From contig CAMNIH010000043.1 of NCBI GenBank assembly GCA_946540365.1, positions 1 through 11,954 on the forward strand: 11,954 bases of DNA, written 5' to 3'. The notes under the pieces are model-generated. The model saw only the letters and a list, made by a program, of their open reading frames with translations. It was not told where the DNA came from and ran no database searches. Source of the DNA: an uncultured Bacteroidales bacterium (GTDB lineage Bacteria > Bacteroidota > Bacteroidia > Bacteroidales > P3). The position numbers and the translations under genes are program-made. Shown one piece after another: positions 1-7,173 of the stretch. Positions within the stretch are counted from its first letter, which is position 1. Each line of letters opens with the position of its first letter.

Positions 1-436
1 CGTCGCACTGGTAGAACTCGCGGTAGCGTCCCTTCTGCGGCCGGTCGGCGCGCCAGACGGGCTGCAGCTGGTAGCGGCGGAAGGGGAGCTGCACCTGCTC
101 GCGGTGCTGTACCACGAAGCGGGCAAAGGGCACCGTGAGGTCGTAGCGCAGGCCGCGCTCGCAGATCTGCGGCGCCACCTTGTGGTAATCCTGCCCGAAG
201 TCGACCCCCTCCATGAAGTTGCCGCTGTTGAGCACCTTGAAGAGCAGTTTGTCGCCCTCCTCGCCGTATTTGCCCATCAGGGTGGAGAGATTCTCCAGCG
301 ACGGGGTCTCGATGGGTTCGAAGGCGAAAGCCTTGAACACGGAACGAATGGTGTCGAAAATATAGTTGCGGCGCGCCATCTCGATAGGCAGGAAATCGCG
401 CGTACCCTTTGGTATTGAACACTTAACGTTGGCCAT
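1..436 (-). CDS. hisS: Histidyl-tRNA synthetase, N-terminal part (cut by window edge)
   Basis: Reading leftward from the ATG at 434-436 gives 145 residues of a class II aminoacyl-tRNA synthetase, which charges tRNA-His with histidine in the cytoplasm. Visible signatures are KGTRDFLP near residues 10-17, the substrate-loop motif [10 protein letters not shown] at 97-106, and the class II motif 2 region at about 124-145 ([18 protein letters not shown]). Together these are diagnostic for HisRS. The insertion between the motif 1 region and RYDLT (about residues 66-96) is typical of Bacteroidota HisRS as I know it. The remaining two thirds, with motif 3 and the anticodon-binding domain, lie outside the window. 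A Bacteroidota promoter sits just upstream at 456-487. The gene is divergent from the peptidase gene to its right. Confidence 0.96.
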   Translation of the reverse strand, partial: MANVKCSIPKGTRDFLPIEMARRNYIFDTIRSVFKAFAFEPIETPSLENLSTLMGKYGEEGDKLLFKVLNSGNFMEGVDFGQDYHKVAPQICERGLRYDLTVPFARFVVQHREQVQLPFRRYQLQPVWRADRPQKGRYREFYQCD

Positions 437-455
437 AGTACATTATTTTAAACGG

Positions 456-487
456 CAAAGATACAAAAAAAACCATATTCGGACAAG
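456..487 (-). promoter_or_regulatory. Promoter of hisS
   Basis: On the minus strand the -7 element TATCTTTG (456-463) matches the Bacteroidota consensus TAnnTTTG exactly. CTTG (484-487), close to the -33 TTTG, lies 20 bp upstream, which is the expected spacing. The hisS ATG lies about 20 bp downstream of the -7 element, so the leader is short. Confidence 0.75.
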
Positions 488-623
488 TCTGCGTGCGAAA
501 AAGCCGCTTTGGGTTGCAAAAAAACGAGTGTCCCGGGGCAGGGCGGCGGTGCCTGGGGGATGCCACGCAGCGCTATTGCGGGCTGCTTTTTGCAATGGAA
601 ATGACGGAGTCAGATTTTTTTTG

Positions 624-631
624 TAATTTTG
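624..631 (+). promoter_or_regulatory. -7 element upstream of the gingipain-like gene
   Basis: TAATTTTG at 624-631 is an exact match to the Bacteroidota -7 consensus TAnnTTTG and sits 21 bp before the preferred ATG at 653. No convincing -33 TTTG is present at the right distance, so the promoter may be weak or need an activator. The element covers the alternative TTG start at 629, which would therefore not be transcribed. This supports the ATG at 653. Confidence 0.6.
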
Positions 632-652
632 CACGGGTCTAAAGTAGACGTA

Positions 653-3600
653 ATGAAGAGCTTGGTTGGACATATTGTGTTGACCCTGTGCTTATTACTC
701 TCATGTGGCGTGTGCGCGCAAGAGGGTAGGGGGGCGCTGTTTTCGCTTGCCGAAGGGGCCGATGGCACATGGAAGGTGCTGTTCCGGATGGATGGTTTGA
801 CGATCGACACGTCGGACGGTGTCTACAGTCGTCTCGCTATCGAGGGGATGACCGTGGCCAACGGCACGGCGGGCTGTCCGGCCCTGCCGTCGATGAGCCG
901 GATGGTGCTGCTGCCGCGGGGTGGCCGCCTGACGTTGCGCGTGGACGGGACGGACGAGACGACCTGGACCGAGGCGCTGCCCCGTCACAAGCCGCTGCAG
1001 CCCACTGCCGGGCCGACGGTGAAGGACGCCCCATGGCCGGACTGCCACCCCGACACGAAGATCTACGCCAGCGACGCCTGGTACAGCGGTGGCGACATGC
1101 TGCAGCTGGAGCATGTGGGCACGATGGGCCCCAACGAGGTCTTCCGCCTGACGGTGCGGCCTGTGGCCTACAATCCGGTGGGCCGCAGCCTGCGGATCAG
1201 CACCCGCATCGAGGCCACGCTCGTCGGCCAGGGAATCGACGCGCCGGGGGCGCTGCAGCCCGCCTCGCGCCGCTACCTGATCGTCTCGCGGCCGCAGTTC
1301 CGCGAGGGCCTTCAGCCCTTCGTCCGCTGGAAGCGCCAGCAGGGCTACGACGTGGTGGAACGCTACGCCGACACCAACCGCCGTGATGCCGTCAAGGAGC
1401 TGATCGCTCCTGAGTTTGCCGCCCCCGACCGCCAGCCGGCCTACCTGCTGCTGGTGGGCGATGCGGCACAGATACAGTCGTTTATCGGCACCACACGCCC
1501 TTCGGGGTCGAACCTGCATATCACCGACCTCTACTATGCCGAGCACACGGGCGACTATCTGCCCGAAGCCATGCTGGGCCGGTGGCCGGTAAACGACACC
1601 GCCGAGCTGGGCGCCGTGGTGCGCAAGACGGTGGCCTACGAACAGGGGCTCCTGTCCGACACCGCCGCCCTGCGGAGGGTGTTGCTGGTGGCGGGCGCCG
1701 AAGCGACCTCGCCGGCCCCCACGACCACCAACGGGCAGGTCGACTATGTGGGACGTGAAACCATGCTGATGCATCCCGAGCTGGATACCCTCACTTATCG
1801 CAATCCCGCCTCGGCCGACCAGCGGGCCGAAATACTGGCCGACGTAGGGCAGGGGGTGGCGCTGGTCAACTACACGGCCCACTGCACCACGGGCGGGTGG
1901 TCGTCGCCGTCGGTGTCGTTCGGCAGCGTCGATACGTTGGGGCTCCGGCAGCCGACGCTGTATGTCAACAATTGCTGCCTGAGCAACGACTTCGGCGGCA
2001 CCTGCTTCGGCGAGCAGCTGTTGCGTGCCCCGGTGGCCGGGGCCGTCGGGGTCATCGGTGCCACCAATACGACCCTCTGGAACGAAGATTATTACTGGGC
2101 TGTGGGGCCCAAGTACCCCTACTGCCTCGAGCCGCAGTACGACAGTCTGCGTCCGGGCGCCTTCGACCGGTGGCTGGGACGCAGCGGCGGCGTGCATACG
2201 CAGGGCGCACTGCTTGCGGCCGGCAACCTGGCCGTGTCGGCATTCGGGTCGCCCTACGACAAATTCTATTGGGAGATCTACTGCCTGCTGGGCGACCCGA
2301 GCCTCGAGCCCTGGGTCGGCATTCCGCAGCCGCTGGACGTGCATCTGGCCGATGGCTCCCCGCGCAATGGCGACGGCGTCATCCGCTTGAGCGGAACGCC
2401 GGGCGCCACCGTCACCGCCATGCAGCACGACAGCCTGCTGGGGTGCGGCACGATGGGCGTCGACGGGCAGCTGGCGTTGCCGCTGGCCGCTTCGGTCGAC
2501 ACCTCGACGCTGGTCGTTACCGCCACCATGACGGGCCGCCGGCCCTGTATCGCCACGGTGGCCGTGATGCCTGCCGCCGACACGGCGGTGGCGCTGCGCG
2601 ATGTGTCGGTGGGCGACAGTGCCGTCGTCTGCCGTGTGGAGAATGTGGGGACCGTGCCCCTGCGTGACTTACGGGTGACGCTGACCCAGCCCGGCGCCGA
2701 CAGCGGCGCCACCGCCCTGGTCGGGCAGACGCTGGCCGTCGACACCCTGATGCCGCAGGCAAGCCGCCTGCTTGTCATCCCTCTGCAGCTGGCCGTCCCC
2801 GGCCAAACGCCCGACTGGCAGGCCTGCCTCCAGGCATGGGACAGCACCGCGGGCCTGCTGTGCAGCGTGACGCTGCAGGGCCGTTCCGAGGTGCATTATC
2901 CGACGCTCGAGCTGCGCCTGCTCGAGGCCGGCGGGGCGGTGGCCCGCGATCTGCAGCCACGCCAGGCATATACCCTCGAGGGCAGGGTGAGCGGCCGGGC
3001 CGACAGTGTTGTTGTCACCGTCAGCCCGCTGCCGTCGGTATCGGCGCTGGCCGATACCGTCCTCTCAGTCCCGGATTCGCTGTTCACCATCCCCTTCACC
3101 ACCCCCGACAGCCTCACCCACCTCCGGCTGCAGGCCACGCTTGCGCTGGGGCGCCACCGCACGGATTACGATTACTATCTGGTCGGCGGCGGACGCACCG
3201 ACGGCTTCGAGGAGGGCATGGCGTCCTACCCCTGGCAGGGTGGGGGAACGCAGCCCTGGCAGGTGGACAGCACGGTGGCCCACAGCGGCCGCTTCAGCCT
3301 GCGCAGCGGCCAGATCGACTACCGGCAGACCTCCGACCTGACGCTCGAGGTGCTGCTTCCGGTCGACGACACACTCACCTACTGGTCGCGCATCTCGAGC
3401 GAGCCCAATGCCGACAAGATGATCTTCACGGTCGACGGCGTGGCGCGCGGCAACGCCCGTTGGGGTGATGGCAATTGGAAAGAGGCCGCCGTGGCGCTTT
3501 CCGCCGGCCGCCATACCCTGCGCTGGCGCTATATCAAGGACGAGAGCGGCACCCAGGGGAGCGACTGTGCATGGGTCGACGACATTCGTCTGCCGATGGC

Positions 3601-3904
3601 GCTGTGGACGGCGCCCTACGGGTGTTTCGGTGCGCCGGCCTCCGTCGGTGTCGACCCGGTCGACGAGGGCAGACTCACCTTCGGGGCCTATCCCAACCCC
3701 ACCGCCGGCCGGCTCTATTGGCAGGCCGAGGGGGTCGTGGCGCTGCGCCTGTACGACCTCTACGGGCGGTTGCTGATGACCTTCGTCCAGCCCCTGCCGC
3801 CGGTGCTCGACCTTGCCCCGCTGCCCGATGGCGTTTATCTGCTGGAAGCCGTCGCCGGACACGATACCTACCGTCAAACCATCCTACTCCGCCACCGCTT
3901 ATGA
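653..3904 (+). CDS. Gingipain-like (C25) cysteine peptidase, type IX secretion cargo
   Basis: This 1083-aa secreted protein starts with a signal peptide (residues 1-22, cleavage likely VCA|QE), chosen from ATG 653 because a -7 element precedes it. After a propeptide-like region (about 23-205) comes a C25 peptidase domain (about 206-555) opening with RRYLIVSRPQFREGLQPFVR. The catalytic His is probably H410 (NYTAHC) and the nucleophile C442 (NNCCLSNDF, matching the C-VNGDF motif of gingipains). CFGEQLLRA and LLGDPSLEPW follow as in the family. Beta-rich Ig-like regions (about 560-840) and an adhesin/MAM-like domain (about 850-981) precede a type A sorting domain (about 1002-1083: YPNPTAGRL, LYDLYGRLL, LPDGVYLLE). 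It looks like cargo rather than the PorU sortase, because the short N-terminal region and the catalytic-domain motifs resemble gingipains. Substrate specificity is unknown. Its stop overlaps the next gene by ATGA. Confidence 0.92.
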   Translation: MKSLVGHIVLTLCLLLSCGVCAQEGRGALFSLAEGADGTWKVLFRMDGLTIDTSDGVYSRLAIEGMTVANGTAGCPALPSMSRMVLLPRGGRLTLRVDGTDETTWTEALPRHKPLQPTAGPTVKDAPWPDCHPDTKIYASDAWYSGGDMLQLEHVGTMGPNEVFRLTVRPVAYNPVGRSLRISTRIEATLVGQGIDAPGALQPASRRYLIVSRPQFREGLQPFVRWKRQQGYDVVERYADTNRRDAVKELIAPEFAAPDRQPAYLLLVGDAAQIQSFIGTTRPSGSNLHITDLYYAEHTGDYLPEAMLGRWPVNDTAELGAVVRKTVAYEQGLLSDTAALRRVLLVAGAEATSPAPTTTNGQVDYVGRETMLMHPELDTLTYRNPASADQRAEILADVGQGVALVNYTAHCTTGGWSSPSVSFGSVDTLGLRQPTLYVNNCCLSNDFGGTCFGEQLLRAPVAGAVGVIGATNTTLWNEDYYWAVGPKYPYCLEPQYDSLRPGAFDRWLGRSGGVHTQGALLAAGNLAVSAFGSPYDKFYWEIYCLLGDPSLEPWVGIPQPLDVHLADGSPRNGDGVIRLSGTPGATVTAMQHDSLLGCGTMGVDGQLALPLAASVDTSTLVVTATMTGRRPCIATVAVMPAADTAVALRDVSVGDSAVVCRVENVGTVPLRDLRVTLTQPGADSGATALVGQTLAVDTLMPQASRLLVIPLQLAVPGQTPDWQACLQAWDSTAGLLCSVTLQGRSEVHYPTLELRLLEAGGAVARDLQPRQAYTLEGRVSGRADSVVVTVSPLPSVSALADTVLSVPDSLFTIPFTTPDSLTHLRLQATLALGRHRTDYDYYLVGGGRTDGFEEGMASYPWQGGGTQPWQVDSTVAHSGRFSLRSGQIDYRQTSDLTLEVLLPVDDTLTYWSRISSEPNADKMIFTVDGVARGNARWGDGNWKEAAVALSAGRHTLRWRYIKDESGTQGSDCAWVDDIRLPMALWTAPYGCFGAPASVGVDPVDEGRLTFGAYPNPTAGRLYWQAEGVVALRLYDLYGRLLMTFVQPLPPVLDLAPLPDGVYLLEAVAGHDTYRQTILLRHRL

Positions 3905-4755
3905 CCCAGTCCACCGACACCCTCAACCTGTTGCAGCCCCCTTTCTACCAATGGGACAGCACCGCCTACGACCTGGAGGCGGACGCCCCCTCCATCGGGG
4001 TGGCTGTCGATTCGGCCTACAGCATCTACATGGTCCACGACACGCCTGTCGAGCGCGACAGCGTCGTGCGGCCGTCGCTCTTCACGGGGCATGAGCTGCC
4101 GGTCCGCAGCAGCGCCGTGACGCCGCGTGTCGACGCGGCTCCGCAGGCGTGGGTCTTCGTGCTCGTCATGTTCCTCGCTGCAATGACCACCCTTTATTAC
4201 CGCCAGCGCAAGATACGCCTCGGCGAGATGTTCCATGCGCTCATCGACAGCCGTGCCATGGACCGCATGCTGCGCAACAACAACCTGACGCGGTCCTCGC
4301 AGCTGGCCCCGATGGGCTTGCTGCTGGTCGTCACAGCCGCCCTTGCCATCCACCAGCTGGCCATGGCCCACACCGGATGGGTCGGCTACCTGCTCCTCTC
4401 GGCCGCCCTTGCGCTGGGCTACTACCTGCGCAACGGCCTCATACGCCTGCTGGCCACCATCTTCGACGACAACGCCGCCGTCGGCTTCTACATCGCCAGC
4501 AACTACCTCTACCACCTGATCCTGGCCACAGCCACGCTGCCGCTCCTACTGCTTATCCTTTACATGCCTTTCGGCCATACGGCCTTCGTCTACAGCCTTG
4601 CGGCCCTGGTGGCCGTCGAGTTTGTGATGCGCCTGGTTAGGGGTTTGAAACTTTTTTTAACACAATCGAGTGGCTCCCATTTCTATCTTTTTTACTATCT
4701 TTGCATCGTCGAAATTGCTCCGATTTTGCTCATTACAAAGTGGCTAATCGAGTAG
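3901..4755 (+). CDS. DUF4271-type integral membrane protein
   Basis: The start is set by the ATGA overlap with the upstream stop, which suggests translational coupling. The 284-aa product has a soluble N-terminal part (about 1-80) rich in Asp and Pro, then about six hydrophobic helices near residues 83-100, 137-154, 160-176, 202-222, 227-244 and 260-280. A conserved-looking basic loop follows the first helix (YYRQRKIRLGEMFHALI). Family placement rests on this pattern and on its position directly before a HemD-like gene, the usual Bacteroidota arrangement. No biochemical function is known to me for DUF4271. Coupling to a secreted peptidase invites a role in envelope biology, but that is inference. 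The last 40 or so codons are AT-rich and hold a promoter for the next gene. Confidence 0.82.
   Translation: MTQSTDTLNLLQPPFYQWDSTAYDLEADAPSIGVAVDSAYSIYMVHDTPVERDSVVRPSLFTGHELPVRSSAVTPRVDAAPQAWVFVLVMFLAAMTTLYYRQRKIRLGEMFHALIDSRAMDRMLRNNNLTRSSQLAPMGLLLVVTAALAIHQLAMAHTGWVGYLLLSAALALGYYLRNGLIRLLATIFDDNAAVGFYIASNYLYHLILATATLPLLLLILYMPFGHTAFVYSLAALVAVEFVMRLVRGLKLFLTQSSGSHFYLFYYLCIVEIAPILLITKWLIE
4696..4703 (+). promoter_or_regulatory. Probable internal promoter for hemD-rnpA-yidD
   Basis: TATCTTTG at 4696-4703, inside the DUF4271 coding region, matches TAnnTTTG. It lies in an AT-rich island (about 4640-4790) within otherwise GC-rich sequence. No clear -33 TTTG is found 19-21 bp upstream. Transcription from here would leave a leader of about 80 nt before the ATG at 4789. 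Confidence 0.55.
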
Positions 4756-4788
4756 TATTTAGATAATTGTGAAAATATATAGTAGAGT

Positions 4789-5805
4789 ATGAAAATCAAA
4801 AAAATCCTCATCTCGCAGCCCGAACCGGCCGATTTGGAGAAGTCACCCTACCGTAATTTGATCAAAAAACATGGCATCGACATCACCTTCTACAAGTTCT
4901 TCGAGGTGGTTGGTATCTCAGCCAGCGACTTCCGCAAGACACGCATCCACATAGGTGACTATTCTGCCATCATCTTCAACAGCAAACAGTCGATCGACCA
5001 CTTCTTCCGCATGCTCAAGGAACTGCGCGAGACTGTCGGCGAAGAGATGAAATACTTTTGCTCCACCGAGGCTATCGCCCTCTATCTTCAGAACTACATC
5101 CAGTACCGCAAGCGCAAGGTCTTCTTCGGCGCCCAGTACTTCTCCGACCTCGTCGAAGTCATCGGCAAACACCGCGACGAGAAATACCTCTTCCCCTGCT
5201 CGGACGAGAAGCAAACCGAGTACACCAAGGCCCTCGACAAGGCCAAGATCAAATACACCAAGGCCCCGATGTACACCTCGGTGCCGCGCGACCTCTCGCG
5301 GTTCAACCTCGACGACTACGACGTCATCTGCCTCTTCTCGCCGGTCGGCGTGCGCAGCCTCGTCAAGAACTTCCCCGACATCAAGGAGCGCAACGTGACC
5401 ATCGCCGCCTTCGGCGCCTCGACCCATGCCGCCCTCAAGGAGCAGGGCATCAAGCTCTCCATCGCCGCCCCCACCCAGGTGGCCCCCTCCATGGCCATGG
5501 CCTTGGAGAACCACATCCTGGGCAAGCAGCAGGGCACCGTCATCTCGCTCAAGGGCGAGAGCAAGCGCACCCGCGGCAGCTCGACGGTCGTCGGTGTGGG
5601 CAAGCGCACCAAGCCCGTGATCGCCAACAAGGAGGTCTACAAGCAGCGCATGGAGGAGAAAAAGGCCCAGGCCGCCGCCCGCCGTGCCCAGCGGGCCGCC
5701 GAGAAAGCCGACAAGGCCGCCGCCGAGAAAGCCGTCAAGAAGGAGCCTGCCGAAAAGCCCAAGAAGGAGGCCTCGCGAACCAGCAAAGTGAAAGAGGCCA
5801 AGTGA
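4789..5805 (+). CDS. hemD: Uroporphyrinogen-III synthase-like protein with basic C-terminal tail
   Basis: Residues 1 to about 246 resemble the two-lobed HemD fold that closes hydroxymethylbilane to uroporphyrinogen III in haem and corrin synthesis. Examples are KKILISQPEP at the start, YSAIIFNSKQSIDHFF at about 58-73, YDVICLFSPVGVRSLVKNF at about 177-195 and IAAFGASTHAALKEQG at about 205-220. The family is usually about 250 aa; this protein is 338. The extra 92 residues (about 247-338) are Lys/Ala/Glu-rich and probably form a charged helix or disordered tail (AEKADKAAAEKAVKKE). The ATG at 4789 is the first start of the conserved domain. Its stop lies inside the GTGA start of rnpA. Bacteroidota HemD-like proteins at this locus are divergent, so enzyme activity is likely but unproven. 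Confidence 0.82.
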   Translation: MKIKKILISQPEPADLEKSPYRNLIKKHGIDITFYKFFEVVGISASDFRKTRIHIGDYSAIIFNSKQSIDHFFRMLKELRETVGEEMKYFCSTEAIALYLQNYIQYRKRKVFFGAQYFSDLVEVIGKHRDEKYLFPCSDEKQTEYTKALDKAKIKYTKAPMYTSVPRDLSRFNLDDYDVICLFSPVGVRSLVKNFPDIKERNVTIAAFGASTHAALKEQGIKLSIAAPTQVAPSMAMALENHILGKQQGTVISLKGESKRTRGSSTVVGVGKRTKPVIANKEVYKQRMEEKKAQAAARRAQRAAEKADKAAAEKAVKKEPAEKPKKEASRTSKVKEAK

Positions 5806-6221
5806 ACGCCCGCTTTCCCAAAGCCGAGCACCTCTGCAGCCGTCGTCTCATCGACCGGCTCTATGCCGAAGGCCATCGTCTGATGGCCTTCCCGTTCAGC
5901 GTCCAGTGGCATGCCGAACCGGGCCTGCCCGTCCCCTGTCAGGTCCTCATCGTCGCCCCCAAGCGGCGTCTGCACCACGCCGTGGACCGCAACCGCGTCA
6001 AGCGTCTCACCCGCGAGTGCTACCGGCTGAACAAATCCCTCCTGCTGCCCTTCCTCGATGCGAGGGGGCTCCGCATCACCCTCTCGCTGGTCTATGTCCA
6101 CAACCAGTTGCTGGACTTCGGCCAGATGCAACACAAAATGCAGAAACTGCTGCCGCTTCTGGTGGCCGACATCGCATCCCATGAAGAAAATTCTACGCCT
6201 GCCGACGCTGCTGCTGAGTAA
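5802..6221 (+). CDS. rnpA: Ribonuclease P protein component
   Basis: This is the protein cofactor of RNase P, which binds the catalytic RNA and helps trim the 5' leader of precursor tRNAs. The 139-aa product shows the family's opening ([20 protein letters not shown], residues 5-24), the central beta strand [14 protein letters not shown] and the RNR signature [20 protein letters not shown] (54-73). GTG at 5802 is preferred because it begins just before the conserved N-terminus and overlaps the hemD stop (GTGA). The next ATG falls within the fold. The C-terminus (residues about 127-139) overlaps yidD by 41 bp and is less conserved in character. Adjacent yidD is the usual partner. Confidence 0.95.
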   Translation: MNARFPKAEHLCSRRLIDRLYAEGHRLMAFPFSVQWHAEPGLPVPCQVLIVAPKRRLHHAVDRNRVKRLTRECYRLNKSLLLPFLDARGLRITLSLVYVHNQLLDFGQMQHKMQKLLPLLVADIASHEENSTPADAAAE

Positions 6222-6423
6222 GGCCATGCTGGCGCTCATCGCCTTCTACCGCACCTGCATCTCGCCCCTGACGCCGCCGGCGTGCCGCTACACGCCCACC
6301 TGCTCGCAGTATGCCCAGGAGGCCATCCGCAAGTACGGCCCCTTCCGGGGCGGTTGGCTGGCCCTCAAGCGCATCCTGCGCTGCCACCCCTGGGGCGGCT
6401 CCGGCTACGACCCGGTGCCGTAG
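6181..6423 (+). CDS. yidD: YidD, membrane protein insertion efficiency factor
   Basis: This 80-aa protein belongs to the YidD family, small inner-face membrane-associated proteins that assist YidC-dependent insertion. Motifs are [20 protein letters not shown] at residues 19-38, then [20 protein letters not shown] and [17 protein letters not shown] at the end. The length is normal for the family. The ATG at 6181 overlaps the rnpA 3' end by 41 bp in another frame, and the two are very likely co-translated. Only 37 bp without an evident terminator separate its stop from the convergent toxin gene. Confidence 0.96.
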   Translation: MKKILRLPTLLLSKAMLALIAFYRTCISPLTPPACRYTPTCSQYAQEAIRKYGPFRGGWLALKRILRCHPWGGSGYDPVP

Positions 6424-6460
6424 TCGAGCGCGTGTGTGTTAAAACTGATGTAAATCCATT

Positions 6461-6781
6461 TTATCGCGATTGAATCATCGCGTTGAGGCCCTTCTCGTCG
6501 CGGCGGTTGTTCCATACGGCAACAACCAGCAGGATATCGTTCCGTAGGCAGTAGATGAGTGCGGTTTGTCCCATGCTGAGAGTCCTCACATCTTCTCCGT
6601 GGTATGCCACACCAGAGAATACCTTGCCTAACCGCGGGAAACGACAGAGAATGTCTATGCTTTCCAACACTTTCAGATAGACGCGCTCTGCTGTTTTCGA
6701 GTCGAATTCGTTGTAGACATATTCCAGTTCGGCAACCAGATCCTCGCGGGCTTCGGGCAACCATTCATTGGCTAAAACCAT
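6461..6781 (-). CDS. ParE/RelE-superfamily toxin (locus 1)
   Basis: This 106-aa protein of the ParE/RelE fold begins VLANEWLPEAREDLVAELEY, has the mid motif CRFPRLGKVF (about residues 46-55) and ends with the strand-plus-motif VVAVWNNRRDEKG (about 86-98). These are hallmarks of ParE-like toxins, which in studied cases poison gyrase; RelE relatives cleave mRNA at the ribosome. Which activity applies here is not readable from sequence. Its start overlaps the antitoxin gene by 17 bp, the normal coupling for type II toxin-antitoxin pairs. It is related to the second toxin at 9444-9761. Confidence 0.88.
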   Translation of the reverse strand: MVLANEWLPEAREDLVAELEYVYNEFDSKTAERVYLKVLESIDILCRFPRLGKVFSGVAYHGEDVRTLSMGQTALIYCLRNDILLVVAVWNNRRDEKGLNAMIQSR

Positions 6782-7046
6782 AGCGTGTACGGAGTTGAGA
6801 AAAAACCTGTTCGCCCGGTATCGTGGTTGTCTCTCCTGCGTCCAGGCGGCGGAGCCTTTCTTCGACGATGCTCCTCATCTCCTCCTCTGTGTGGGAAATG
6901 GGAGAATCGGTGCGAGGCTCGGCTGTGATGCCGGCCACAAGTTCGTCCACATGATGCTGCAGCCAGCGGCCGAAAGCCTCGCGGCTGAACGATGGCTGCA
7001 TCTTCCGTAGCGCTGATTCATCAACAGTTATGTTATACGTACACAT
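6765..7046 (-). CDS. Antitoxin partner of ParE-like toxin (locus 1)
   Basis: This 93-aa protein starts with a beta strand (MCTYNITVDES) followed by a helical segment (EAFGRWLQHHVDELV), as in DNA-binding beta-helix antitoxins. It ends with a charged segment (EERLRRLDAGETTTIPGEQV, then FSQLRTRYGF) of the type that wraps the toxin. I do not recognise a named family. Identification rests on its position upstream of, and overlapping, the toxin gene. The ATG at 7044-7046 lies about 26 bp after a good promoter, and as an antitoxin it probably represses that promoter. Confidence 0.78.
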   Translation of the reverse strand: MCTYNITVDESALRKMQPSFSREAFGRWLQHHVDELVAGITAEPRTDSPISHTEEEMRSIVEERLRRLDAGETTTIPGEQVFSQLRTRYGFSQ

Positions 7047-7072
7047 TATGATTAATTCTTTGTTTCAAAATG

Positions 7073-7103
7073 CAAAATTACGACATTTATTCCATCCGGC
7101 AAA
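7073..7103 (-). promoter_or_regulatory. Promoter of toxin-antitoxin locus 1
   Basis: On the minus strand TTTG (7100-7103) and TAATTTTG (7073-7080) are separated by 19 bp, an exact Bacteroidota promoter. Its -33 box lies 6 bp from the -33 box of the divergent pepD promoter. Confidence 0.82.
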
Positions 7104-7109
7104 ATATTA

Positions 7110-7141
7110 TTTGGCCATCTCGCTATTTTTGTGTACTTTTG
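7110..7141 (+). promoter_or_regulatory. Promoter of pepD
   Basis: TTTG (7110-7113), a 20-bp spacer and TACTTTTG (7134-7141) form an exact Bacteroidota promoter. Transcription would begin around 7147 and leave a leader of about 27 nt before ATG 7174. This excludes the longer in-frame starts further upstream. Confidence 0.85.
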
Positions 7142-7173
7142 CAGCCTCGAAAACAAATAAAACAACAATATCT

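Noticed and set aside
629..652. Upstream TTG start giving eight extra residues on the gingipain-like protein
   Set aside because: The TTG lies within the -7 promoter element and the extra residues would precede a clean signal peptide.
701..2428. Long 575-codon open frame on the minus strand opposite the peptidase gene
   Set aside because: It is a GC-rich antisense shadow with Arg/Gly/His-rich composition and no recognisable motif; the plus strand has clear C25 motifs.
653..3904. PorU, the C25-family sortase of the type IX system
   Set aside because: The short N-terminal region before the catalytic domain and the gingipain-like motifs favour a secreted cargo peptidase; PorU typically has a longer N-terminal part and a YNEFS-like motif not seen here.
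7030..7173. N-terminal extension of pepD with a hydrophobic stretch resembling a signal peptide
   Set aside because: The pepD promoter lies inside this stretch, and E. coli-like residue numbering of the metal ligands fits the start at 7174.
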